This document shows positions 55,741 through 64,000 of a stretch of 64,000 nucleotides of DNA, piece by piece. The notes under the pieces are model-generated. The model ran no database searches, was not told where the DNA came from, and saw only the letters and a program-made list of their open reading frames with translations. A program made the translations under genes and the position numbers. This DNA is from Candidatus Zixiibacteriota bacterium (GTDB lineage: Bacteria > Zixibacteria > MSB-5A5 > GN15 > FEB-12): the NCBI GenBank assembly GCA_017999435.1, contig JAGNLV010000003.1:186001-250000 (forward strand). Direction: 5' to 3'. Numbering within the stretch: position 1 is the stretch's first letter; every line of letters starts with the position of its first letter.

Positions 55741-56967
55741 TTAGAACTTATTGGAAATCCATTTCTCGAATTTCTTCAGCAAACCCCGCACTTTCCCCCG
55801 GGCCGTGCCGGCCAGTTCCGGTTCGTTGTGAAAGCCGTAGAGGAGCAGGCCGTGCGCGGTGGCGAAACAGGCGTTGTTCATCTCGTCGGGAATGCTCGTA
55901 AAACCGCGGATCTGCCCCGGCCGGACAGGGATGTCGAGGAGCTGCTCGGCCAGCGCGATCGTCCCCGGCAGCAGCGACCCGCCCCCCGTCAACACCACCC
56001 CGCCGGCGAGCATGTCGTCGACGTCCGCGCGGCGCAGCTCGCGGATCACCAGCGCGAGGATCTCCTCCATCCGGGGCTCGATGATCGAGGCGAGCACGTT
56101 GCGCGAGATTTCCTTGGCCTCGTGCCCGGCGGCGCTCTCGACCGGGATCATCTCTTCCGGGTCGACCTGCGAGGCGAGCGCCGCGCCGTGCGCGATCTTG
56201 AGCGACTCCGCCTGCTCCACCGTCGTGCGCAGGCCGATCGCGATATCGTTCGTCACGTTCCGCCCTCCGAGCGGCACCACCGCCGTGTGCCGGATCGCCC
56301 CGTCGTGGAAGATCGAGATGTTCGTCAGCTCCCCCCCGAGGTCGACCACCACCACCCCGTGCTCGGCCTCGTCGTCGGTCAGGATCGCTTCGGACAGGGC
56401 CAGCGATTCGAGCACGATATGGTCGGCGTCGAGCCCGCACCGTTCGAGCGCCCGGTAGATATTGCGCGCGGTCGTCACCGAGGCCGTCACGATGTGGGCC
56501 TCGACCTCCAGCCGCACGCCCGACATGCCGATGGGGTCCTTGATCCCCGTCTGGTCGTCGACCGAATACTCCTGCGGGATGACGTGGATGATTTCGCGGT
56601 CGACCGGGATGGCGATCCCGCGGGCTGCGTCGACCGCCTTGCGCACGTCGGCCGCGGTGATCTCGTTGTCGGCCCGGGTCACGGTCACCACGCCGTGCGA
56701 GTTGATCGACCGGATGTGTTCGCCGGCGATCCCGACCGTCACCCGGTCGATCACGGTGCCGGAGACGAGCGCGGCGTCATCCACGGCCTTGCGGACCGAC
56801 CGCACGGTCCGCTCCATGTCGACGAGGACGCCGCGCCGGAGCCCCTCGGCCGGGGCTTGGCCGTGGCCGATGACGTAGATTCGCCCGTCGGTGTCCATCT
56901 CGGCGACCAGGCAGACCACCTTGGTGGTCCCGATGTCGAGGGCGGCTATGATGTTCTCGGTCGCCAT
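55741..56967 (-). CDS. ftsA: Cell division protein FtsA
   Basis: Actin-like ATPase that tethers FtsZ to the membrane, 408 residues. Phosphate-1 motif ALDIGTTKVVCLVAEM, the SHS2/1C domain (VTVGIAGEHIRSINSHGVVT), phosphate-2 VVVDLGGELTNISIF, adenosine motif GGVVLTGGGSLLPGTIALAE, and a C-terminal amphipathic helix (RGLLKKFEKWISNKF) for membrane binding. It starts seven bases after the ftsQ stop and ends 24 bases before ftsZ. Confidence 0.97.
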   Translation of the reverse strand: MATENIIAALDIGTTKVVCLVAEMDTDGRIYVIGHGQAPAEGLRRGVLVDMERTVRSVRKAVDDAALVSGTVIDRVTVGIAGEHIRSINSHGVVTVTRADNEITAADVRKAVDAARGIAIPVDREIIHVIPQEYSVDDQTGIKDPIGMSGVRLEVEAHIVTASVTTARNIYRALERCGLDADHIVLESLALSEAILTDDEAEHGVVVVDLGGELTNISIFHDGAIRHTAVVPLGGRNVTNDIAIGLRTTVEQAESLKIAHGAALASQVDPEEMIPVESAAGHEAKEISRNVLASIIEPRMEEILALVIRELRRADVDDMLAGGVVLTGGGSLLPGTIALAEQLLDIPVRPGQIRGFTSIPDEMNNACFATAHGLLLYGFHNEPELAGTARGKVRGLLKKFEKWISNKF

Positions 56968-56973
56968 CGCCGG

Positions 56974-57771
56974 TCAGTCTTTCGCCTCCTGGGTCGCGGC
57001 CTCGGCCTTGGCCCGCTCGCGGGCCGCTTCCGCCCGCCGCTCCATCTCCTCGTCGGAGAGTGCGCAGATGATCATGTTTTCGTAGCGCAGGTCCATGCGG
57101 ATCACGCCGGAGAGGTCGGCATCGTAGCGGCCCGTGAATTCGACGAACCGGTCGAAATCCTCAAGCACGTGGTCGGGCCGCACCCGCAGGCGGTAGGGGA
57201 GTCCGGCGAACGTCACCTCCAGGTACTCGCGTTCGCCGAAATCGATCTCGTCCAACAGGCGGTAGAGGTCGGCGCGCGATTCGCGCAGGTCCTCGAGCTG
57301 GTCGATCACCGGCAGCACCCGCGGGTCGGCGCAGATCGAGTGGAGCGCCCCCGTCGTTAGGCCGGTGAACACCGGCTGCTCCCAGTTGATGTCCGGGGCG
57401 TCGAGCGCAATGAGGCGGGCCCGCCGGTTCAGCCCGAACAGCTTGCCCGTCTCCATCCCCACCACGAAACAGACGGGCCGGAACTCGTTGGTCCGGACAT
57501 CGATCCCCCCCGGCAATTCGAACCGCACGTCGACTTTGTAGACGTCCTCGTCGGCCAGCAGCTTCTTCGCCAGCCGCTCGACCGGCTGGGCGGCGAGAGA
57601 GCCGGGGCGGAGCATCGCAAACTGCTGCCGCCAGTTCTCGACCGGCTTGCCGTCGACCGTCACCGCGCGCAGGCGGCAGGCATCGGTGAAATTGACCGTC
57701 ACCGTGAGCCCCAGGCCGACCAGGAGGCCGGCGAGGGCGAACAACCGGTATTTTCTGCCGCTTATCCCCAC
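56974..57771 (-). CDS. ftsQ: Cell division protein FtsQ (POTRA)
   Basis: Bitopic division protein, about 265 residues. A short cytoplasmic start, TM (LFALAGLLVGLGLTVTVNF), a POTRA domain (CRLRAVTVDGKPVENWRQQF), and a C-terminal beta domain. GTG 57771 overlaps the murC stop by ten bases (GTGGGGATAA), with GGAG before it; the frame is open further upstream only as a murC shadow. The protein ends in an Ala/Glu/Lys-rich tail (RRAEAARERAKAEAATQEAK). It is followed immediately by ftsA. No ddl or murB gene lies between murC and ftsQ. Confidence 0.82.
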   Translation of the reverse strand: MGISGRKYRLFALAGLLVGLGLTVTVNFTDACRLRAVTVDGKPVENWRQQFAMLRPGSLAAQPVERLAKKLLADEDVYKVDVRFELPGGIDVRTNEFRPVCFVVGMETGKLFGLNRRARLIALDAPDINWEQPVFTGLTTGALHSICADPRVLPVIDQLEDLRESRADLYRLLDEIDFGEREYLEVTFAGLPYRLRVRPDHVLEDFDRFVEFTGRYDADLSGVIRMDLRYENMIICALSDEEMERRAEAARERAKAEAATQEAKD

Positions 57772-59201
57772 CGCTCCCTCAGCGCCTCCAGAATGTTCTT
57801 CCGCTCCAGCGTGATGGAGCCGGCCCCCATGGTGATGACGATATCTCCCGGCTGCGCCCGCTGGACCACTTCCCGCGCCGCGTTCTGCCGCTCGCCGATG
57901 CAGGTGAATTGGCCGAGACCGCGCGCGGCGGCTTTCTCCCGGATCAGATCGGCCGTCACTCCCGGCATCGGCTTCTCCCGCGCCGGGTAGATGTCGACGA
58001 GCAGGCACTGGTCGGCGATGGCCAGCGCCTGCGCGAATTCATCGGCGAAATCCCGCGTCCGGCTGAACAGGTGCGGCTGGAAGACGACGATCACGCGCCG
58101 CCCGTACACGTCCCGCGCCGTGCGCAGGGTCGCTTCCACCTCGGTCGGGTGGTGGGCGTAGTCGTCGACCACCGTCACGCCGCCGGCCTCGCCGACGATC
58201 TCGAAGCGGCGCCCGACGCCGGTGAATCCGCGCAGACCGTCGGCGATCAGCTCGAACGGCACACCCAGTTCGGTGCAGGCGGCCGCCGCCGCGAGAGCGT
58301 TGGCGACGTTGTGGCGCCCCGGCACCCGCAGGAGGATGTCGCCGAGGTACTGCCCGCGCCGGTAGAGCGAGAAGACTGACCGTCCCGGCTCGAGCCGCAC
58401 CTCCACCGCGCGGTAGTCCGCCTCGACGGAAAAGCCGAAGGTCACGTAGGGGCGCGCGAGGCGGTCGCGCATCTGCATGAGCTGCGCGTTGTCCGCCGAC
58501 AGCACGACCGAGCCGAAGAAGGGCACGCGGTTCATATAGGTGAGGAAGGCGTGCCCGAGGTCATCCAGGCCGCGGTAGCAGTCGAGGTGGTCCGCCTCGA
58601 GGTTGGTCACCACCGCCATGGTCGGGAACATCGCGAGAAAGGACCGGTCGAATTCGTCGGCCTCGGCCACCAGGTACTCGCCTTCGCCGAGCGACGCCCC
58701 GGTGCCGAGCTCGGCGACGATTCCGCCGACGATGATGGTCGGCTTGAGCCCGCCGGACTGGAGGATGCGCCCGATCATCGAGGTCGTCGTCGTCTTGCCG
58801 TGGGTGCCCGCCACCCCGATGGAGTACTTCAGGCGCATCAGTTCGCCCAGCATTTCGGCCCGCTTGATCACGGGGATGCCGCGGCGGCGCGCCTCGACCA
58901 CCTCCGGGTTGGCCTCGCCGACGGCGGACGAAATCACCACCACCTCGGCATCGCCGAGGTGCGCCGCGTCGTGCCCCTCATGGATGCGCAGGCCGCGTTC
59001 GGCCAAATAGCGGGTGAGGTCCGAGGCCGTCTGGTCGGAGCCGCTGATTTCGAAGCCGAGGTTGTGGAGGATCTCGGCGATCCCCGACATGCCGGAGCCG
59101 CCGATCCCGACGAAATACAGCTTGCGGATTTTTCCAAACATGAGTCTGTCGTTCGCAAAGGGTGCGATTTCTTTGGGTTTGGTGGTGACTGCCGTTTTCA
59201 C
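57762..59201 (-). CDS. murC: UDP-N-acetylmuramate-L-alanine ligase MurC
   Basis: Cytoplasmic Mur ligase adding L-Ala, 479 residues. N-terminal Rossmann GIGGSGMSGIAEIL, central ATPase AGTHGKTTTTSMIGRIL, then DEFDRSFLAMFPTMAVVTNL and DHLDCYRGLDDL, and the C-terminal VVDDYAHHPTEVEATL and VFQPHLFSRT typical of MurC. Start GTG 59201 overlaps murG by four bases (GTGA). The first 22 residues before GKIRKLYFVGIGGSG are longer than usual, so an internal ATG (about 59141) could be the true start. Confidence 0.96.
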   Translation of the reverse strand: MKTAVTTKPKEIAPFANDRLMFGKIRKLYFVGIGGSGMSGIAEILHNLGFEISGSDQTASDLTRYLAERGLRIHEGHDAAHLGDAEVVVISSAVGEANPEVVEARRRGIPVIKRAEMLGELMRLKYSIGVAGTHGKTTTTSMIGRILQSGGLKPTIIVGGIVAELGTGASLGEGEYLVAEADEFDRSFLAMFPTMAVVTNLEADHLDCYRGLDDLGHAFLTYMNRVPFFGSVVLSADNAQLMQMRDRLARPYVTFGFSVEADYRAVEVRLEPGRSVFSLYRRGQYLGDILLRVPGRHNVANALAAAAACTELGVPFELIADGLRGFTGVGRRFEIVGEAGGVTVVDDYAHHPTEVEATLRTARDVYGRRVIVVFQPHLFSRTRDFADEFAQALAIADQCLLVDIYPAREKPMPGVTADLIREKAAARGLGQFTCIGERQNAAREVVQRAQPGDIVITMGAGSITLERKNILEALRERWG

Positions 59202-60343
59202 GCCCGCGCCTTTCTCTCACGGTTGATGAGGTCGATGATGTCCTCGGCGATGATGTCCGTCGCCGGCCGTCCCTGACGCCGCGCGGACTCCAGTTTCTCT
59301 CTCATGGTCCGGTACTCGGCCGCCTCCAGCAGGTCGGCCGCCTCGGCGATCAAATCGTGCCGGGGAAGATCGTTTTCGTCGATCACCCGGGCGAGACCCG
59401 CGGCGGCGAGGTCGCGGGCGTTCTTGCGCTGGTGGTCTCCGGCCGCGTGGGGATAGGGGATGAGAATGGCCGGGATGGCGCAGGCGGCCAGCTCGGCCAG
59501 CGTGAGCGCCCCGGCCCGCGCGACGGCCAGGTCGGCCGCGGCATAGACCGCGGCCATGTCATGGGCAAACGGAAAGAGGGCGCAGCGCGCTGCCGTGCCG
59601 CCTGCCTTCGCAGAAACCTCCGTGTAATCCCTCTTTCCGGTCTGCCACAGAATCTGGCAGCCGTCCGCCGGCGCGCCGCCGGCGAGGCTCCGGAGCACCG
59701 CCTCGTTGATCGCCCGCGCTCCCTGGCTGCCGCCCAGCACGAGGATCGTTTTCTTGGCCGGGTCGAGCCCGAAGGCCGCCGCCGCCGCGGCGCGGTCGCC
59801 GCCGCTCAGCCCCCGCCGCACCGGGTTCCCGGTCGTGAGGACCTCCGCCTCCGTGCGGAGGTACTGCCGCGCGCCGTCGAACCCCAGGTAGATCTTGCGC
59901 GCGTGTTTCGCCCCCTGGCGCGTGGTGATGCCGGGGAAGGAATTCTGTTCCTGGAGCACGGTGGGTACGCCGCGCCAGCGGGCAGCTTTCAACACCGGCA
60001 GGGCGACATAGCCGCCCGTCCCCACCACCGCATCCGGCCGGAAGCGCCCGAGCAGGAGCCAGGCCCGGACGAGCGCGGTGACGAGCACGAACGGCACCAG
60101 CAGGTTGGCCGGCGACAGCGCGCGCACCAGTCCACGGACGTTGATAACGTGGAGGGGATAGCCGAGGGCGTCGCGCATCCGGTACTCCAGGCCGCGCCGC
60201 GTGCCGACAAAGAGAATCTCCACCGGGGCCGTCCCCGCAAGCAGCTCGCGGACGCGGTCAGCGATCGCAATCGCCGGGAAGAGGTGCCCTCCCGTCCCGC
60301 CGCCCGCGAACACCAGCCGGTACTCCTGCGTCCGCCCCGTCAT
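59198..60343 (-). CDS. murG: UDP-GlcNAc:lipid I glycosyltransferase MurG
   Basis: Peripheral membrane glycosyltransferase converting lipid I to lipid II, 381 residues. N-terminal VFAGGGTGGHLFPAIAIADR, GTRRGLEYRM, VVGTGGYVALPVLKAARWRG, QEQNSFPGITTR; the C-terminal domain has ILVLGGSQGARAINEAVL, and VARAGALTLAELAACAIPAI, with IPYPHAAGDHQRKNARDLAA. ATG 60343 overlaps the ftsW stop (ATGA); the much longer upstream open frame is a shadow. Overlaps murC by four bases. Confidence 0.97.
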   Translation of the reverse strand: MTGRTQEYRLVFAGGGTGGHLFPAIAIADRVRELLAGTAPVEILFVGTRRGLEYRMRDALGYPLHVINVRGLVRALSPANLLVPFVLVTALVRAWLLLGRFRPDAVVGTGGYVALPVLKAARWRGVPTVLQEQNSFPGITTRQGAKHARKIYLGFDGARQYLRTEAEVLTTGNPVRRGLSGGDRAAAAAAFGLDPAKKTILVLGGSQGARAINEAVLRSLAGGAPADGCQILWQTGKRDYTEVSAKAGGTAARCALFPFAHDMAAVYAAADLAVARAGALTLAELAACAIPAILIPYPHAAGDHQRKNARDLAAAGLARVIDENDLPRHDLIAEAADLLEAAEYRTMREKLESARRQGRPATDIIAEDIIDLINRERKARA

Positions 60344-61464
60344 TGCTTCGCCCTCCCCACCATCCGCCGCGACAGGTTGAGCAGGACGCCGATAGTTATG
60401 CTCGTGATGAGGAGCGATGAGCCGCCGTAGGAAATGAAGGGCAGCGGCAACCCGGTGACCGGCATGAGGCTCGTCACCACCGCGACATTGACCGCGATAT
60501 TGATGAACAGCGACAGCACCACGCCGCTCGCCAGCAGGAACCCGAACCGGTCCGGCTGGTCGGCCGCAATCTTGAAGCCCCGGTAGAGAATGAACCCCAA
60601 AAGCGACAGCAGCAGGAGCAGCCCCACGAGCCCGATCTCCTCGCCGGCGGCGGCGAAGATGAAGTCGGTGTGCGGGTAGGGCAGGAAGAAGTGTTTCTGC
60701 CGCCCGTCGCCGAGCCCGACGCCGAAAATCCCGCCCGCCCCCAGCGTGAGCGCCGCCTGCTTCGACTGGTAGCTCCCCGCCAGCGGATCCATGACCGAGG
60801 CGAGGAAGTCCATCACGCGGGCCTTTTTGTACCCGATCACGAACACCAGCAGGGCCGCCCCGCCCATCGCCGGCAGAGCCGCGTAGGCGATGTGCTTGAT
60901 CTTCGCCCCCGCCAAGAAGAACAGCCCCACCGCCGTCGCGAATATCACCATCGACATCCCGAGATCCGGCTCCAGCACGATCAGCACCAGCCCCGCCCCG
61001 AGCATCGGCCCGTAGGGCATCCACACCTGCTTGAGCTTCGTCACGTCGCGGTTGCGGTTGGCCAGGGAGAAGGCGAGGAAGTAGATCATGACGAACTTGA
61101 ACAGCTCGGCGGGCTGGAGGGTGAGGGGTCCGAGGAAGAGCCAGCGATGCGAGCCGTTCCGCGCCGGCATGAGAAAGACCAGCGCCAGCAGCCCGAGGGT
61201 GAGCACGAACAGCAGCCACGACCACACCGCCCACCGCTGGAGATCGATGCGGCAGACCAGCCAGATCGCGGCGAGCGAAATAATCGCCCAGACGAACTGC
61301 CGCCCGATAAAGTGCAGGTGCGAGCCGAACCGGCTCTCCGCCAGCATCGACGAGGTCGAGTAGACGAGCACCATTCCCGCCACCACCGCGACGAGGTAGG
61401 CGATCAGCAGCTTCTCATCGTAGCCGCCCTTAAGGAGCAACCGGGTTGTGGTTTTTCTTACCAT
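60340..61464 (-). CDS. ftsW: Septal peptidoglycan polymerase FtsW
   Basis: SEDS family lipid-II polymerase, 374 residues, about ten helices. Typical segments: LVYSTSSMLAESRFGSHLHF, LFLGPLTLQPAELFKFVMIY, LIVLEPDLGMSMVIFATAVG, FAAAGEEIGLVG (catalytic-Asp/Glu region nearby), LPLPFISYGGSSLLITSITI. ATG 61464 lies within the end of murD (35-base overlap), with a weak ribosome binding site; starting further down would remove the N-terminal basic tail only. Works with PBP3 in the septum. Confidence 0.95.
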   Translation of the reverse strand: MVRKTTTRLLLKGGYDEKLLIAYLVAVVAGMVLVYSTSSMLAESRFGSHLHFIGRQFVWAIISLAAIWLVCRIDLQRWAVWSWLLFVLTLGLLALVFLMPARNGSHRWLFLGPLTLQPAELFKFVMIYFLAFSLANRNRDVTKLKQVWMPYGPMLGAGLVLIVLEPDLGMSMVIFATAVGLFFLAGAKIKHIAYAALPAMGGAALLVFVIGYKKARVMDFLASVMDPLAGSYQSKQAALTLGAGGIFGVGLGDGRQKHFFLPYPHTDFIFAAAGEEIGLVGLLLLLSLLGFILYRGFKIAADQPDRFGFLLASGVVLSLFINIAVNVAVVTSLMPVTGLPLPFISYGGSSLLITSITIGVLLNLSRRMVGRAKQ

Positions 61465-62821
61465 TTTTCAATTGTGCGACCGCCTCCTTGAAGGCCCGGC
61501 CGCGGTGTTCATAGTTGTCGAACATGTCGAAACTGGCGCAGGCGGGCGAGAGCAGGACGGTCTCCCCGGGGCGCGCCTGCGCAAAACACTTCTGCACCGC
61601 CTCCTCGAGAGTGTCGGCGAACTGCACCGGGAATTCCCGGCCCAGCGCCCGGAAGATCTTCTCCCGGGCCTCCCCGATCGCCACCACGCCGCGCACCTTT
61701 CCCCGGGCCAGCGGCGCGAGCGGCTCATAGGGCGCGCCCTTGTCGCGCCCGCCGAGAATCAGGTAGACCGGCGTGTCCACCGACTGCAGCGCGAAACAGA
61801 CCGAATCCACGTTCGTCGCCTTGGAGTCGTTGATGAAATGCACGCCCGCGACGCTCGGCACCCGCTCGAGCCGGTGCTCGACGCCCGGGAACGTGCGCAG
61901 GACCCCGGCGAGTACGGCGGCCTCGACGCCGAACACGGTCGCCATCACCGTCGCCGCCGCCGCGTTCTGCAGGTTGTGGGGCCCCGGGATGAGGATATCG
62001 CGGGCCGGGATGACCGGCTCCTCGGCCCGGTCTTTGCGGCGCCAGAGCACCCCCGCGCGCACGAACGCGCCCGCCTCGGTCGCGTCCCCCGTCGTGAAAT
62101 ACACCCGCGCCGCCCGCGTGGCGATCCGCTCGCCGGACGTCACCGGATCGTCGAGATTCGTCACCAGCACGTCGTCGGGACCCTGGTTCTCGGTGATCCG
62201 GTACTTCGTCCGCTTGTACTCCTCCATCGTCCCGTGCCGGTCGAGGTGGTCCGCGGTGATATTGAGAATCGCGGCCACGGCCGGGCGGAAATCGGCGATC
62301 GTCTCGAGCTGGAAGTTCGACACCTCCACGACCGCCACCCCGTCGGGCGGCACGCTCGAGGCCGCTTCGGCGAAGGGCCGGCCGATGTTGCCGCAAATGC
62401 AGGTCGGGCGGCCCGCCGCCGCGAACATCTCCCCCGCCAGCGTCGTCGTGGTCGTCTTGCCGTTGGATCCGGTGATCGCGACGATACGCCCGCGGCAGAA
62501 CCACGAGGCGAATTCGATCTCCGAGAAGAGCGGAATCCCCCGCTCGCGGATCCGCCGGGCGATCTCCGCGGAGAGCGGGATGCCGGGGGAGATCACGGCG
62601 TAGTCGCTCTGCAGGATCCGGTCGCTGTGGCCGTCGGTCTCGAACGGCACGCCCGACTTCTCAAGCTGGGCGCAGGCGGGCGCGAGCGCCTCGCGCCGGC
62701 CGCTGTCGGTGACGAAGGGGATGCCGCCCATTTCTTTGGCCAGCAGCGCCGCCGCCAGCCCGGACCGGGCCATCCCGATCACCCCGACCTTGCGTCCGCG
62801 TATCCTTTCTTCCCGCGTCAT
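61430..62821 (-). CDS. murD: UDP-MurNAc-L-alanine:D-glutamate ligase MurD
   Basis: Mur ligase adding D-Glu, 463 residues. N-terminal GVIGMARSGLAAALLAKEMG, ATP site ITGSNGKTTTTTLAGEMF, the central VEVSNFQLETIADFRPAVAA, ILNITADHLDRHGTMEEYKR, and the C-terminal HFINDSKATNVDSVCFALQS, ILGGRDKG, LLSPACASFDMFDNYEHRGR, the last being highly MurD-specific. It begins four bases after the mraY stop (ATG 62821) and overlaps ftsW by 35 bases. Confidence 0.97.
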   Translation of the reverse strand: MTREERIRGRKVGVIGMARSGLAAALLAKEMGGIPFVTDSGRREALAPACAQLEKSGVPFETDGHSDRILQSDYAVISPGIPLSAEIARRIRERGIPLFSEIEFASWFCRGRIVAITGSNGKTTTTTLAGEMFAAAGRPTCICGNIGRPFAEAASSVPPDGVAVVEVSNFQLETIADFRPAVAAILNITADHLDRHGTMEEYKRTKYRITENQGPDDVLVTNLDDPVTSGERIATRAARVYFTTGDATEAGAFVRAGVLWRRKDRAEEPVIPARDILIPGPHNLQNAAAATVMATVFGVEAAVLAGVLRTFPGVEHRLERVPSVAGVHFINDSKATNVDSVCFALQSVDTPVYLILGGRDKGAPYEPLAPLARGKVRGVVAIGEAREKIFRALGREFPVQFADTLEEAVQKCFAQARPGETVLLSPACASFDMFDNYEHRGRAFKEAVAQLKNGKKNHNPVAP

Positions 62822-62825
62822 TGTC

Positions 62826-63914
62826 CTACCGCACTTTCAGGGTCGCCAGCGTGGCCAGCGTGCAGAGCGCCCCGATAATCCAGAACCGCACCACCACCTT
62901 CTCCTCCGGCCAACCGAGCAGCTCGAAATGGTGGTGGATCGGCGCCATCTTGAACACCCGCTTGCCTCCCCGGTAGCGGTATGAGAGCACCTGGATGATC
63001 ACCGACAGCACTTCGACGACGAACACGCCGCCGACAATCACCAGGAGCAGTTCTTTCTTGAGCATGATGGCGATCGCGCCGAGCGCGCCGCCGAGAGCGA
63101 GCGACCCGGTGTCCCCCATGAAGACCTCGGCCGGGTGCGAGTTGAACCACAGGAACCCGAGGGCCGACCCGATCGCCGCCCCGCAGAACACGGTCAGCTC
63201 GCCGGCGCCCGGAAGGTACTCGATCTGGAGGTAGCTCGAGAAATCGAGCCGCCCGGTGAGATAGGCGATCCCGCCGAAAGCGAGGAAGGCCAGTCCGGAC
63301 AGCCCGATCGCCAGCCCGTCCGCCCCGTCGGTCAGGTTCACCGCGTTCGAGGCGCCGGTGAGCACGAGGATCATCCACGGGATGTACAGGACGCCGAGGT
63401 CGAGCATGTAGTTTTTGAAGAACGGGATCCCGGTCATCCCGTCGTAGAGACCGTTCGGGGCCACCCACAGCAGGAGGCCTCCGAACACGAGCCCGAGCCC
63501 CACCTGCCCCATGAACTTCTTGCGCGCCACCATTCCGTTGCGCTGGTGCTTGAGGGCCTTGCTGTAGTCGTCGAGGTAGCCCAGCAGTCCCAGCCACGCC
63601 GTCACCAGCAGCGCCATCAGCACGTAGAAATTCGTCAGATCCGACCAGAGCAGGGTGGGGATAATGATCCCCGACACAATGATGAGCCCGCCCATGGTCG
63701 GCGTTCCGGCTTTCTTCTGGTGCGACGCCGGCCCTTCCGCCCGGATCCTCTCCTTCACCTGGTGCTTGCGCAGGAGCCCGATGAAGAACGGCCCGAGGAT
63801 GAGGCAGATGAAGATCGCCGTCGCCATCGCCCCGGCCGTCCGAAACGTGATATACCGGAACAGGTTGAGCCCCGACACCTGGTGCGCCAGTGGATAGAGC
63901 AGGTGGTAGAGCAT
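62826..63914 (-). CDS. mraY: Phospho-MurNAc-pentapeptide transferase MraY
   Basis: Integral membrane enzyme forming lipid I, 362 residues, ten helices. Motifs: GTPTMGGLIIV, LGYLDDYSKALKHQRNGM (catalytic Asp pair), NAVNLTDGADGLAIGLSGLA, FLWFNSHPAEVFMGDTGSLA and IHHHFELLGWPEEKVVVRFW. ATG 63914 follows GGAGG, which lies inside the end of murF (TAATG overlap). It is the second visible gene of the cluster. Confidence 0.98.
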   Translation of the reverse strand: MLYHLLYPLAHQVSGLNLFRYITFRTAGAMATAIFICLILGPFFIGLLRKHQVKERIRAEGPASHQKKAGTPTMGGLIIVSGIIIPTLLWSDLTNFYVLMALLVTAWLGLLGYLDDYSKALKHQRNGMVARKKFMGQVGLGLVFGGLLLWVAPNGLYDGMTGIPFFKNYMLDLGVLYIPWMILVLTGASNAVNLTDGADGLAIGLSGLAFLAFGGIAYLTGRLDFSSYLQIEYLPGAGELTVFCGAAIGSALGFLWFNSHPAEVFMGDTGSLALGGALGAIAIMLKKELLLVIVGGVFVVEVLSVIIQVLSYRYRGGKRVFKMAPIHHHFELLGWPEEKVVVRFWIIGALCTLATLATLKVR

Positions 63915-64000
63915 TACAGAACCTCCTCACCCGGTTCGCCCAGGCCGTTGAGAACCGCTTCCAGGCCGATCCCCCGCGAGGCCTTCAGGTACACCAGGTC
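63914..64000 (-). CDS. murF: MurF C-terminal end (gene continues beyond the window)
   Basis: The last 28 codons of an ORF entering from the right edge, reading DLVYLKASRGIGLEAVLNGL and then GEPGEEVL before TAA. The VKGSRGMGLE-like segment is the conserved C-terminus of UDP-MurNAc-tripeptide:D-Ala-D-Ala ligase, and MurF precedes MraY in standard dcw order. The stop shares one base with the mraY start (TAATG). Confidence 0.8.
   Translation of the reverse strand, partial: DLVYLKASRGIGLEAVLNGLGEPGEEVL

Overview
This window is about two-thirds G+C and is densely packed with bacterial genes. It has Gram-negative traits: porin, TolC, RND efflux, secreted beta-barrels and signal peptides. A secreted protein carries dockerin-like GDxNxDG repeats. 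Together with free-standing FtsX-type permeases and no close match to a model organism, this suggests an uncultured FCB-group lineage such as Zixibacteria or Latescibacteria; that placement is inference. Respiratory genes (cytochrome bd, quinol NO reductase, a bidirectional-type NiFe hydrogenase) suggest a facultative or microaerophilic lifestyle.

Layout. 1-4136: an efflux ABC system (adaptor cut by the window edge, two permeases, ATPase). 4211-6703: a CDP-alcohol phosphatidyltransferase and a secreted dockerin-repeat protein. 6825-15247: a phosphate regulon on the minus strand (porin, pstSCAB, phoU, phoBR) with candidate 11-bp-phased Pho boxes. 15386-25175: a two-component pair with a sigma-54 activator, divergent from a copper/silver-type CusCBA efflux operon that has a sigma-54-like promoter and upstream repeats. 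25342-31760: a DUF523/DUF1722 protein, three small secreted beta-barrel proteins (two of them relatively AT-rich), a DUF2089/SHOCT-like regulator pair and a secreted dienelactone hydrolase.

31787-39914: a nitrosative and oxygen-limitation block: an FNR/DNR-type palindrome, quinol NO reductase, an unusual in-frame DUF6448-Ric ORF with its own internal ribosome binding site, a serine hydrolase and cytochrome bd (cydAB). 40013-46311: mostly secreted proteins (two LolA-like paralogues, S41 peptidase, leucine-rich lipoprotein, lytic transglycosylase, small membrane proteins). 46367-51411: a group 3b-like NiFe hydrogenase operon with an embedded cyclic-nucleotide-binding protein that lacks a DNA-binding domain, and a CRP-like palindrome just after its promoter. 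Divergent from it is a histidine kinase plus a tandem-receiver protein (51651-54168).

54448-64000: the division and cell-wall cluster on the minus strand, murF(partial)-mraY-murD-ftsW-murG-murC-ftsQ-ftsA-ftsZ, with heavily overlapping genes, no murB or ddl, and an intrinsic terminator after ftsZ. No tRNA, rRNA, CRISPR array or transposase was seen. The most notable signals are regulatory architectures and gene arrangements rather than a wholly unknown gene cluster.
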